Shown piece after piece: positions 16,148 to 23,096 of a DNA stretch of 23,096 nucleotides. Source of the stretch: Oscillospiraceae bacterium (GTDB lineage: Bacteria > Bacillota_A > Clostridia > Oscillospirales > Oscillospiraceae); the NCBI GenBank assembly GCA_016302015.1, contig JAEDOJ010000003.1, positions 1 through 23,096 of the forward strand, read 5' to 3'. The notes under the pieces are model-generated. The model was not told the DNA's origin. It made no database searches and was given only the letters and a program-made list of their open reading frames with translations. The stretch's first letter is position 1. Each line of letters begins with the position of its first letter. The translations under genes were made by a program, and so were the position numbers.

Positions 16148-17293
16148 GTGCTGGGGAAAAAGAAGGGGAATACGGAAGAAAAAGTCCGGGTTGTGGAAAA
16201 TGACATCGGCGTGATGGACTTGCCGTACCTGCTTCTGACCCTGCTGCTGGTAGCGGTGGGGCTGATTATGCTGTTCTCTGCCAGCTTTGCCCGTTCCTAC
16301 TATGTGACGGGGAATTCCGCAAGCTACTTTACCAGTCAGTTGGTCTTTGCCGTGGCGGGGGTGGGCGTGCTCCTGGGTATGAGCCGGGTGCCCTACGACT
16401 GGTACCGGAAAATGTCCAAGGTGATTTTCCTGATCACGCTGGGATTTCTGGTGGCGGTCAAGCTGGTGGGCACCAATGTCAACGGCGCAACCCGGTGGAT
16501 CAGTCTGGGCTTTGTCCAGTTCCAGCCCTCGGAAATTGCGAAATTCTCCCTGATTGTGTCCCTTTCGGTGATTATGACCAGAGAACAGGCGAATATCAAA
16601 TCCTTTCGGGTCTTTGCCGCCTGTGCCGGGGCGATGCTTCTCATCGCCGCCCTGCTGATCATAGAACCTCATTTTTCCGCCACCGTCATCATTGCCGCGC
16701 TTTGCTTCTGCATGATGCTGGTGGGCGGGGTAAACTGGAAATATCTGGGCATCGTTGCTGCTCTGGGGGGTGCGGCGCTGCTGTATCTCCTGCTCAGCGG
16801 AGGCTATACCAGCGACCGGATCACCGCATGGCAGAATCCGGAGGCTGACCCGCTGGATACGGGTCTGCAGATTTTGCAGTCCGAATATGCCATCGGCTCC
16901 GGCGGCCTGCTGGGGCTGGGCTTCGGCAAGGGAAGACAGAAATATCTCTACCTGCCGGAGGAACATAACGACTATATTTTTGCCATTGTCTGCGAGGAAT
17001 TGGGCTTTATCGGCGCTTTGGCGATCCTGCTGCTCTTTGCGCTGCTGATCATTCGGGGCTTTTGGATCGCCCTCCACGCCAGAGACCGGTTCTCCATGCT
17101 TTTGGGAACGGGTCTGACCACCCTGCTTGCCATTCAGGTGATTTTGAATGTGGCGGTGGTGACCAACCTTGTCCCCTCCACGGGAATTTCCCTGCCCTTT
17201 TTCTCCTCCGGCGGCACGGCGCTGATCATGCAGCTTGCCGAGTGCGGCATTATGCTGAACATCTCCAGAAGCATTTCTCAAAGTCCAAAGTAG
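16148..17293 (+). CDS. ftsW: SEDS peptidoglycan polymerase FtsW (FtsW/SpoVE)
   Basis: A 381-residue integral membrane protein of the SEDS family, which polymerises lipid II into glycan strands as partner of the class B PBP. Motifs are NGATRWISLGFVQFQPSE (112-129), EPHFS (173-177, where many family members have QPDLG), the extracellular EEHNDYIFAIVCEELGFIG (271-289) carrying the essential aspartate D275, and PSTGISLPFFSSGGTALI (343-360). Ten membrane segments are plausible. A GTG start at 16148 is chosen from the AGGAGG 7 bases before. The context favours FtsW or SpoVE over RodA; SpoVE cannot be excluded by sequence alone. The next gene, murG, follows after 14 bases. Confidence 0.93.
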   Translation: MLGKKKGNTEEKVRVVENDIGVMDLPYLLLTLLLVAVGLIMLFSASFARSYYVTGNSASYFTSQLVFAVAGVGVLLGMSRVPYDWYRKMSKVIFLITLGFLVAVKLVGTNVNGATRWISLGFVQFQPSEIAKFSLIVSLSVIMTREQANIKSFRVFAACAGAMLLIAALLIIEPHFSATVIIAALCFCMMLVGGVNWKYLGIVAALGGAALLYLLLSGGYTSDRITAWQNPEADPLDTGLQILQSEYAIGSGGLLGLGFGKGRQKYLYLPEEHNDYIFAIVCEELGFIGALAILLLFALLIIRGFWIALHARDRFSMLLGTGLTTLLAIQVILNVAVVTNLVPSTGISLPFFSSGGTALIMQLAECGIMLNISRSISQSPK

Positions 17294-17301
17294 AAAGGAG
17301 G
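17294..17301 (+). promoter_or_regulatory. murG ribosome binding site
   Basis: AAAGGAGG directly follows the ftsW stop and lies 6 bases before the ATG at 17308, fixing the murG start; longer in-frame readings run back into ftsW. Confidence 0.85.
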
Positions 17302-17307
17302 GGCTCC

Positions 17308-18432
17308 ATGCGAGTCATTTTTACCTGCGGCGGTACCGGCGGACATATCAATCCGGCCATTGCCGTTGCAAAGATTCTCCGGGAACGGAAGCCTGACAGT
17401 CAGATCCTGTTCGTCGGAGCGGCTGACGGCATGGAAATGGATTTAGTGCCCAGAGAGGGCTTCCAAATTGAAACCGTTCAAACCGATAATTTTCTGCGCA
17501 GCCTGAAGCCCTCCGCCCTGTGGCACAATGTCAAGGCCCTGAATGTCATTCGGCAGGGGCTGAAAAAGGCAGACCGGATCATTCGGGACTTTCAGCCCGA
17601 CGTGATTCTGGGCACCGGCGGCTATGCCAGCTTCCCCATGCTGCGGCAGGGAACGAAAAACGGCATTCCCACCGCCGTCCATGAGGCCAACGCCGTCCCC
17701 GGCCTTGCCACGAAAATGGTGTGCGACAAGGTGGACAAAATTCTGGTCAGCTTTGCCGAGAGTAAAAAAGAGTATAAAAATTCGGATCGGGTCATCCCTG
17801 TGGGCATGCCCGTCCGTGAGGAATTTGTCTATACCCGCCGGGAGGACGCCCGGAGGGAATTGAAGCTGGACGACAGACCCCTGATCGTTACCGCGTGGGG
17901 CAGTCTGGGCGCCAGAGAAATGAACAAGAAGATTGCATACTTCATGGGGGAAGAGTGCAAGGAGGATCGCTACCACCACATCCATGCCACCGGGTCTTTC
18001 GGCTGGCGGTGGATGCCGGAGTATGTGAAGGAGCATGGAGTTGACCTTGCCAGCCACCCGGACGTGGTCATGCAGGAGTATATTTATAATATGCCCACGG
18101 TGATGGCGGCGGCTGACCTGATTATCAGCCGGGCGGGAGCCTCCACCCTGAATGAGATTGCCGCGGCGGGCACGCCCTGCATCATCATTCCTTCTCCCAA
18201 TGTGACCAATAATCATCAGGAGAAGAACGCACGGATTCTGGAGCAGCGGGGTGCGGCTGTGGTCATTCGGGAGGACGAGTGCGACGGCCAGTCCCTTTAC
18301 AAGGCAGCCAAGGAACTGCTGGAGGACAAGGAACGCTGTGAAAAAATGCGTCGTGCCCTGCGGGAAATGGCGGTGATCGACTCCGCGGAGCGGATCTACC
18401 GGATCATCCTCGATCTGGCAAAATCACGCTGA
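17308..18432 (+). CDS. murG: Lipid II synthase MurG (UDP-GlcNAc:lipid I GlcNAc transferase)
   Basis: A 374-residue GT28-family enzyme of the inner face of the membrane that adds GlcNAc to lipid I. The first glycine-rich loop reads FTCGGTGGHINPA (5-17); GTGGYASFP (102-110) and HEANAVPGLATK (125-136) follow. The UDP-GlcNAc site in the C-terminal domain is seen as SRAGASTLNEI (274-284) and NNHQEKNA (301-308). One oddity: the second glycine-rich loop, commonly GGSLGA, reads WGSLGA with W197. All other key residues are present. The start is supported by AAAGGAGG. A 50-base gap to murA shows no terminator. Confidence 0.95.
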   Translation: MRVIFTCGGTGGHINPAIAVAKILRERKPDSQILFVGAADGMEMDLVPREGFQIETVQTDNFLRSLKPSALWHNVKALNVIRQGLKKADRIIRDFQPDVILGTGGYASFPMLRQGTKNGIPTAVHEANAVPGLATKMVCDKVDKILVSFAESKKEYKNSDRVIPVGMPVREEFVYTRREDARRELKLDDRPLIVTAWGSLGAREMNKKIAYFMGEECKEDRYHHIHATGSFGWRWMPEYVKEHGVDLASHPDVVMQEYIYNMPTVMAAADLIISRAGASTLNEIAAAGTPCIIIPSPNVTNNHQEKNARILEQRGAAVVIREDECDGQSLYKAAKELLEDKERCEKMRRALREMAVIDSAERIYRIILDLAKSR

Positions 18433-18470
18433 AGACCAAAAACGCATAGAATGAGGCAAATTTCCAAGAC

Positions 18471-18475
18471 GGAGG
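18471..18475 (+). promoter_or_regulatory. murA ribosome binding site, deciding the start
   Basis: GGAGG lies 7 bases before the ATG at 18483. The in-frame TTG at 18477 is only one base away from it and so is an unlikely start. Confidence 0.8.
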
Positions 18476-18482
18476 TTTGCCT

Positions 18483-19739
18483 ATGGGGGTTTATTTGATC
18501 ACAGGCGGCAGACCGCTGGAAGGCGTCATCACCATACACGGCGCCAAAAACAGCGTTTTGCCTATTTTAGCCGCAGCCCTGTCGGCAGGCGGCGAGTATA
18601 CCATAGAAAATTGTCCGGATATTTCCGATGTTTACTCTGCACTGCGGATTCTGGAGGCGCTTGGTTGCAAAACCCGGCGGGAGGGAAATCGGGTGACGGT
18701 GGATACCACCACGGCGGACAAACAAACCATCCCGGAGGAACTGATGCGGACCATGCGGGCGGCGGTGATCTTTTTGGGAGCGCTGCTGACCCGCTTCGGA
18801 GAAGCGGAGCTTTCCCAGCCCGGCGGCTGCTGTCTGGGGGAGCGGCCCATCGACCTGCACCTGCGGGGTCTGGAACAGATGGGCGTGCGGTGCGTCTGTG
18901 AAGGGGAGAGGCTCTTCTGTAAGGCGGAAAGGCTGCGGGGAAGCACCATTGCCCTCAGCTTCCCCAGCGTGGGAGCAACGGAGAATCTCCTGCTGGCGGC
19001 GCTGGGCTGCCCGGGAGAAACCGTGATCTGCAATGCCGCCCGGGAACCGGAGATCACGGATCTGATCGGCTTTTTGCGAGCCTGTGGCGGAGAAATCTCC
19101 GGGGCGGGAACCTCCGTCCTCCGGGTTCAGGGAGGGAAACGCCTCCATGGCTGCACCTACCGGGTCATGCCGGATCGCATGGAAGCCGCCACTTATCTGT
19201 CGGCGGCAGCCCTCACCGGGGGCGATATTACTTTGAAATCCGTCTGTCCTCCCCATTTGGAGGCAGTGATCCATATCTTGCGGCAAAGCGGCTGCGAAAT
19301 TCAGGAAAACAGAACGGAGCTTCGGCTCCGGGGGAAAAGCCTCCGGGGGGTCAGTCCCATTATTACGGCGCCCTACCCGGCCTTTCCCACAGACGCTCAG
19401 GCAACCGTCATGGCGGTCATGGCGGTGGCGCAGGGGGTCAGCATATTTGAAGAAACCATCTTTTCCGACCGGTTTCGCCATGTGCCCGGCTTTTGCGCCA
19501 TGGGCGCCAAAATTCAGGCGACCCGCCGCCATGCGGTGGTGGAGGGCGTGAAACGGCTCCACGGAGCGGAGGTGGAGGCCACCGATCTTCGGGGCGGCGC
19601 GGCATTGACTGTGGCGGCGCTGGGAGCGGAGGGCGACAGCCGGATCACGAGGGTTGAACATATTGAACGTGGATATGCCTCCTTTGTGGAGACGCTGCAA
19701 AGCTGCGGGGGGCAGATCAGCAAAAAAGAAGGGCAGTAA
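18483..19739 (+). CDS. murA: UDP-GlcNAc 1-carboxyvinyltransferase MurA
   Basis: A 418-residue cytoplasmic enzyme of the EPSP-synthase fold that transfers enolpyruvate from PEP to UDP-GlcNAc, the committed step of peptidoglycan synthesis. The GAKNSVLPILAAAL segment (20-33) carries the conserved Lys-Asn. The active-site loop reads QPGGCCLGERPIDLH, with C116 at the position of the catalytic cysteine that fosfomycin modifies; an extra cysteine, C117, follows. Length is normal for the family. The ATG at 18483 is chosen from GGAGG. The stop overlaps the ftsQ start (TAATG). In Bacillus the neighbouring position after murG holds murB; here it is murA. A second MurA copy elsewhere is common in Bacillota. 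Confidence 0.95.
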   Translation: MGVYLITGGRPLEGVITIHGAKNSVLPILAAALSAGGEYTIENCPDISDVYSALRILEALGCKTRREGNRVTVDTTTADKQTIPEELMRTMRAAVIFLGALLTRFGEAELSQPGGCCLGERPIDLHLRGLEQMGVRCVCEGERLFCKAERLRGSTIALSFPSVGATENLLLAALGCPGETVICNAAREPEITDLIGFLRACGGEISGAGTSVLRVQGGKRLHGCTYRVMPDRMEAATYLSAAALTGGDITLKSVCPPHLEAVIHILRQSGCEIQENRTELRLRGKSLRGVSPIITAPYPAFPTDAQATVMAVMAVAQGVSIFEETIFSDRFRHVPGFCAMGAKIQATRRHAVVEGVKRLHGAEVEATDLRGGAALTVAALGAEGDSRITRVEHIERGYASFVETLQSCGGQISKKEGQ

Positions 19740-20911
19740 TGCTTATGGAACAAAGGAAAAAAGACAACAATAGAACAGGAAAGGAGCCTCAGAGGAGGCC
19801 GACCCGGCCTGGGGGGAAGAAACGGAATTCCGCCGCTGCCCGGATGGCGCAGCAGCACCGGGAGGAGCGGCGGCAGGAGGAAGCCCGTCAACGCCGGGAA
19901 GAACGTCCCCGTCGGGAAGAACGCCCCCGCCGGGAGGAACGCCCCCGCCGGGAGGAACGTCAAACTGCCGGGCAGCAGCGGGAACGACGCCGTCCCGCAC
20001 CCAAGCCGGCTCCGCAGCCCAAACGGGTGGAGCGGAAGCAGCGCACCTCCATCGGGGCGCAGACGGCAAAACGCCGCCGGGAGGATCGGAAGGAGCGTGC
20101 CCGTCTGGCAGATACCCGGGATAAGCAGAAAAAGCAGGCGAAGCAGCGCACCCGCAGACGGATCAGCCCGGATACCTGGAAGCGGATTTTTATCATGGGA
20201 GCCGTGGTGCTCGCCATGGTGCTGAGCATGGTGATTTTTTTCCGGGTGCAGAACGTGCTGGTCACGGGAAATCATTACTATTCCGCAGAGGAAATCAGCA
20301 AAGCCGCCAGCATTTCACAGGGGGATAACCTGCTGACCCTGTCCCGGGGACAGATTGCCGGCAATGTGATTGCCCGGCTACCCTATGTGAAGAGCGTTCG
20401 GGTGACCCGGCAGCTTCCGGATTCCGTGGTGATCCGGGTGACGGAATATGAGGCGACCTACGCCATTCAGGACACCACCGGCGCATATTATCTGATCACC
20501 GCCGGGGGCAAGGTCACCGAGCCCGTCAGCGAACGGGAGGCCAAAGGCCACATTCTGGTGCAGGAGATCACCATCAATCCTCCCACCATCGGGGAGATGC
20601 TCACCCTGAAGGTGCCCGAGGGAAAGGAAGCGGAGGCGCAGACCTGGCGAACCGCCCTGCTGTCTCTCCTGCAGGAGATTGAAAGCGCGGAGCTGACCAA
20701 GGAGATTGCCTCCGTCAGCGTGCCCTCCGCCTACCAGCTCAGCCTGTGGTATGGCGACCGCTTCAACGTTCGTCTGGGCAACAGCACCCAACTGGCATAT
20801 AAGCTGGAGTTCCTGAAAGTGGTGGTTGCGGAGCAGAAGGATTACGTTTCCGGCTCCATTGACCTGTCGCTCAATGAGGGAAATGAGGCACACGTCATAA
20901 AAGACGAGTGA
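19739..20911 (+). CDS. ftsQ: Cell division protein FtsQ/DivIB with long arginine-rich cytoplasmic domain
   Basis: A 390-residue bitopic membrane protein. FtsQ/DivIB scaffolds FtsL and FtsB/DivIC in the divisome. Residues 1-148 are cytoplasmic and extremely rich in Arg, Glu and Lys, including four RREER repeats at 52-75. One membrane segment lies at about 149-168 (RIFIMGAVVLAMVLSMVIFF). A POTRA domain follows at about 169-238 (VQNVLVTGNHYYSAEEISKA, LPYVKSVRVTRQLPDSVVIRV), then the FtsQ beta domain to the C-terminus. The ATG at 19739 overlaps the murA stop; an ATG at 19745 is an alternative two codons later. The total is much longer than the usual 220-280 residues because of the cytoplasmic part. 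It lies upstream of ftsZ with no ftsA between. Confidence 0.88.
   Translation: MLMEQRKKDNNRTGKEPQRRPTRPGGKKRNSAAARMAQQHREERRQEEARQRREERPRREERPRREERPRREERQTAGQQRERRRPAPKPAPQPKRVERKQRTSIGAQTAKRRREDRKERARLADTRDKQKKQAKQRTRRRISPDTWKRIFIMGAVVLAMVLSMVIFFRVQNVLVTGNHYYSAEEISKAASISQGDNLLTLSRGQIAGNVIARLPYVKSVRVTRQLPDSVVIRVTEYEATYAIQDTTGAYYLITAGGKVTEPVSEREAKGHILVQEITINPPTIGEMLTLKVPEGKEAEAQTWRTALLSLLQEIESAELTKEIASVSVPSAYQLSLWYGDRFNVRLGNSTQLAYKLEFLKVVVAEQKDYVSGSIDLSLNEGNEAHVIKDE
19892..19963 (+). repeat. Four tandem 18-base repeats in ftsQ
   Basis: Four in-frame 18-base units (19892-19909, 19910-19927, 19928-19945, 19946-19963) of the form CGCCGGGARGAACGYCCC, differing at one to a few positions. They encode RREERP three times and RREERQ once. 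In-frame tandem repeats of this kind change copy number by slippage, so length may vary between strains. Confidence 0.9.
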
Positions 20912-20958
20912 ATTTGTGTAAAATTTGTAAATATTTTTCCCAAAAATGAGAAATTCTA

Positions 20959-20987
20959 TTGACCTGAGAATAATTTCACGGTAAAAT
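20959..20987 (+). promoter_or_regulatory. ftsZ promoter
   Basis: TTGACC (20959-20964) and TAAAAT (20982-20987) with a 17-base spacer, in the AT-rich 139-base gap after ftsQ. The predicted start near 20994 leaves a leader of about 57 bases. No terminator was seen between ftsQ and ftsZ, so ftsZ probably gets both read-through and its own transcription. Confidence 0.8.
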
Positions 20988-21017
20988 AGAAAAGTATATT
21001 TCTGCATATCATATCTG

Positions 21018-21030
21018 TACTGTATCAGTA
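21018..21030 (+). promoter_or_regulatory. Small inverted repeat in the ftsZ leader
   Basis: TACTG-TAT-CAGTA at 21018-21030, ending 5 bases before the AGGAGGAG ribosome site (21036-21043). It may be a small hairpin or protein site; it is short enough to be chance. Confidence 0.2.
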
Positions 21031-21050
21031 TACATAGGAGGAGATTCATT

Positions 21051-22145
<1,095 letters not shown>

Positions 22146-22155
22146 TGTAACAGAA

Positions 22156-22190
22156 TACGGGCTGCTGCAAGGAATTTGCGACAGCCCGTA
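22156..22190 (+). terminator. Hairpin after ftsZ, probable end of the dcw cluster
   Basis: A perfect 9-base-pair stem (TACGGGCTG at 22156-22164 with CAGCCCGTA at 22182-22190) can be extended by an inner GCAA/TTGC helix. It begins 10 bases after the ftsZ stop. The following T tract is poor (CACTTTGTCATATTTT), so termination efficiency is uncertain. Confidence 0.65.
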
Positions 22191-22249
22191 CACTTTGTCA
22201 TATTTTACAAAATATGAAGAAAAAATTGCCTGTTACAAAATAAAATTTC

Positions 22250-22270
22250 GACAAATGAGAGAAATTTGTC
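22250..22270. promoter_or_regulatory. Inverted repeat abutting the yerC-type promoter
   Basis: GACAAAT (22250-22256) and ATTTGTC (22264-22270) are perfect inverted 7-base arms with a 7-base spacer, centre-to-centre 14 bases. The repeat ends exactly where the -35 box begins, a good place for an operator. The binding protein is unknown. Confidence 0.4.
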
Positions 22271-22299
22271 TTTACTTTTGTATATGACAATGTTATAAT
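22271..22299 (+). promoter_or_regulatory. Promoter of the YerC-family gene and methyltransferase
   Basis: TTTACT (22271-22276) and a perfect TATAAT (22294-22299) with a 17-base spacer. The predicted start near 22306 gives a leader of about 26 bases. Confidence 0.75.
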
Positions 22300-22302
22300 T
22301 TG

Positions 22303-22316
22303 AATGAAAATTCATT
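22303..22316. promoter_or_regulatory. Palindrome at the YerC-family transcription start
   Basis: AATGAA-AA-TTCATT spans the predicted transcription start just beyond the -10 box. It is a candidate autoregulatory operator, but is short and AT-rich and could be chance. Confidence 0.3.
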
Positions 22317-22331
22317 ACATGGAGGAAGAGT

Positions 22332-22628
22332 ATGAACAACAGAAACAAGCATTCCGATCCGAACTGCGAGCTGTACCGTGCCCTGACAACTTTGGAGACT
22401 CCGGAGGAATTCCATAAATTCTTCCTTGATCTGTGTACGCAGGCAGAGCTGTCAGCCATTGAGCAGCGCTACTCCGTGGCAAGAATGCTGCGAAGCGGTA
22501 TGATCTACAACGACATCCTTGCCGCAACCAGCGCCAGCTCCGCAACCGTCAGCCGTGTGAATCGGAGCCTCAACTCCGGGGAAGGCGCCTACGAAATCGT
22601 GTTTTCCCGTCTGGAAGCAAGGAAATGA
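22332..22628 (+). CDS. YerC/YecD family TrpR-related DNA-binding protein
   Basis: A 98-residue all-helical protein resembling the TrpR/YerC/YecD family. The segment FFLDLCTQAELSAIEQRYSV (30-49) matches the family's dimerisation and turn region, and ARMLRSGMIYNDILAATSAS (50-69) followed by SATVSRVNRSL (70-80) forms the helix-turn-helix with the recognition helix. TrpR binds DNA with tryptophan; YerC-type proteins are probable repressors whose ligand and targets are not established. The start has GGAGG 7 bases upstream. Its stop overlaps the next start as ATGA, so it is co-translated with the methyltransferase. Inverted repeats around the promoter suggest autoregulation. Confidence 0.88.
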   Translation: MNNRNKHSDPNCELYRALTTLETPEEFHKFFLDLCTQAELSAIEQRYSVARMLRSGMIYNDILAATSASSATVSRVNRSLNSGEGAYEIVFSRLEARK

Positions 22629-23096
22629 TCGCCTATGAAGCTCTGGCGTCTGCCTATGACGGCCTGACGCTGGACGTGCCCTATCCGAAGATCCTGGATT
22701 TTCTGGAAGAGCTGCTGCATCGGCAGGATAAGCGGCCGGAAACGGTGCTGGATCTTGCTTGCGGCACCGGTTCCATGTCCCTCCTGCTGGCGCAGCGCGG
22801 CTACCGTGTACTTGGGGCTGACATATCGGAGGAGATGCTGACGGTTGCGGCAGGAAAAACTGCCCATTTGGAGCATCCTCCCTTCTTTATTTGTCAGCCC
22901 ATGCAGCGTCTCCGCCTGCCGACGCCGGTGGATGCGGTGTTCTGCCTGTTGGACAGCATGAACTATCTGGACGAACCGGAGGCTTGCCGCAAGACCATTC
23001 AGCGTGTGTTCAAGGCGCTGAATCCAGGCGGCGTTTTCTTTTTTGACATCAATACCCCCGCAAAGCGGAAAGGGCTGGACGGACAGGTATTTCTGG
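22625..23096 (+). CDS. Class I SAM-dependent methyltransferase, N-terminal 157 codons
   Basis: The gene begins at the ATG within ATGATCGCC, overlapping the YerC-type stop by four bases, and is cut by the window end. It reads MIAYEALASAYDGLTLDVPY and continues through VLDLACGTGSMSLLLAQRGY (SAM motif I, about 42-61), GADISEEML (motif II), and DAVFCLLDSMNYL. This is the Methyltransf_25/11-type Rossmann fold. ALNPGGVFFFDINTP marks the later motif. The substrate is unknown; family members of this type methylate small molecules or RNA. No proof of function can be drawn from the fragment. It shares its promoter with the YerC-family gene, so its expression is likely under that regulator. Confidence 0.88.
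   Translation, partial: MIAYEALASAYDGLTLDVPYPKILDFLEELLHRQDKRPETVLDLACGTGSMSLLLAQRGYRVLGADISEEMLTVAAGKTAHLEHPPFFICQPMQRLRLPTPVDAVFCLLDSMNYLDEPEACRKTIQRVFKALNPGGVFFFDINTPAKRKGLDGQVFL

Overview
The window looks like chromosome of a moderately GC-rich member of the Clostridia (Bacillota), most likely Oscillospirales/Oscillospiraceae. The clues are strong AGGAGG ribosome sites, sigma-A type promoters with 16-17 base spacers, a perfect CIRCE operator before groESL, secreted enzymes carrying three S-layer homology (SLH) repeats, a MurE with the meso-diaminopimelate motif, and a YerC/TrpR-family gene. The family-level placement is inference from gene style. No mobile element, CRISPR array, tRNA or rRNA was recognised; this is core chromosome.

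Left part, mostly minus strand (1-6207). The 5' end of groEL and all of groES lie behind a promoter with a CIRCE operator. Next come a secreted CAP-domain/SLH protein, glmS (glucosamine-6-phosphate synthase, the entry to UDP-GlcNAc), and a translationally coupled pair of a DEAD-box RNA helicase and a DprA-like protein. glmS has its own promoter, which overlaps a strong hairpin, and a leader able to fold several ways, with no recognisable glmS ribozyme. On the plus strand (6262-7858) is a secreted transglutaminase-like/SLH protein that mirrors the CAP/SLH protein in design.

Right part, plus strand (7931-22190). This is a division and cell wall (dcw) cluster in the order mraZ, rsmH, ftsL, PBP (ftsI/spoVD type with two PASTA domains), murE, murF, mraY, ftsW, murG, murA, ftsQ/divIB, ftsZ. 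It covers UDP-GlcNAc commitment (MurA), stem-peptide addition (MurE, MurF), lipid I and II synthesis (MraY, MurG), septal polymerisation and cross-linking (FtsW, PBP) and divisome assembly (FtsL, FtsQ, FtsZ). murD, murB, murC, ddl and ftsA are absent from it. Four 10-base repeats at the mraZ start fit an MraZ box. A terminator-like hairpin sits inside the cluster between ftsL and the PBP gene. ftsZ has its own promoter and an unusual C-terminal tail.

The right edge (22250-23096) holds a YerC/TrpR-family regulator translationally coupled to a class I methyltransferase that is cut by the window end. Two inverted repeats flank the promoter of this pair. I found no clearly new system; the best leads are the atypical FtsZ tail with no ftsA nearby, the internal dcw terminator, the glmS leader and the arginine-rich repeat domain of FtsQ.
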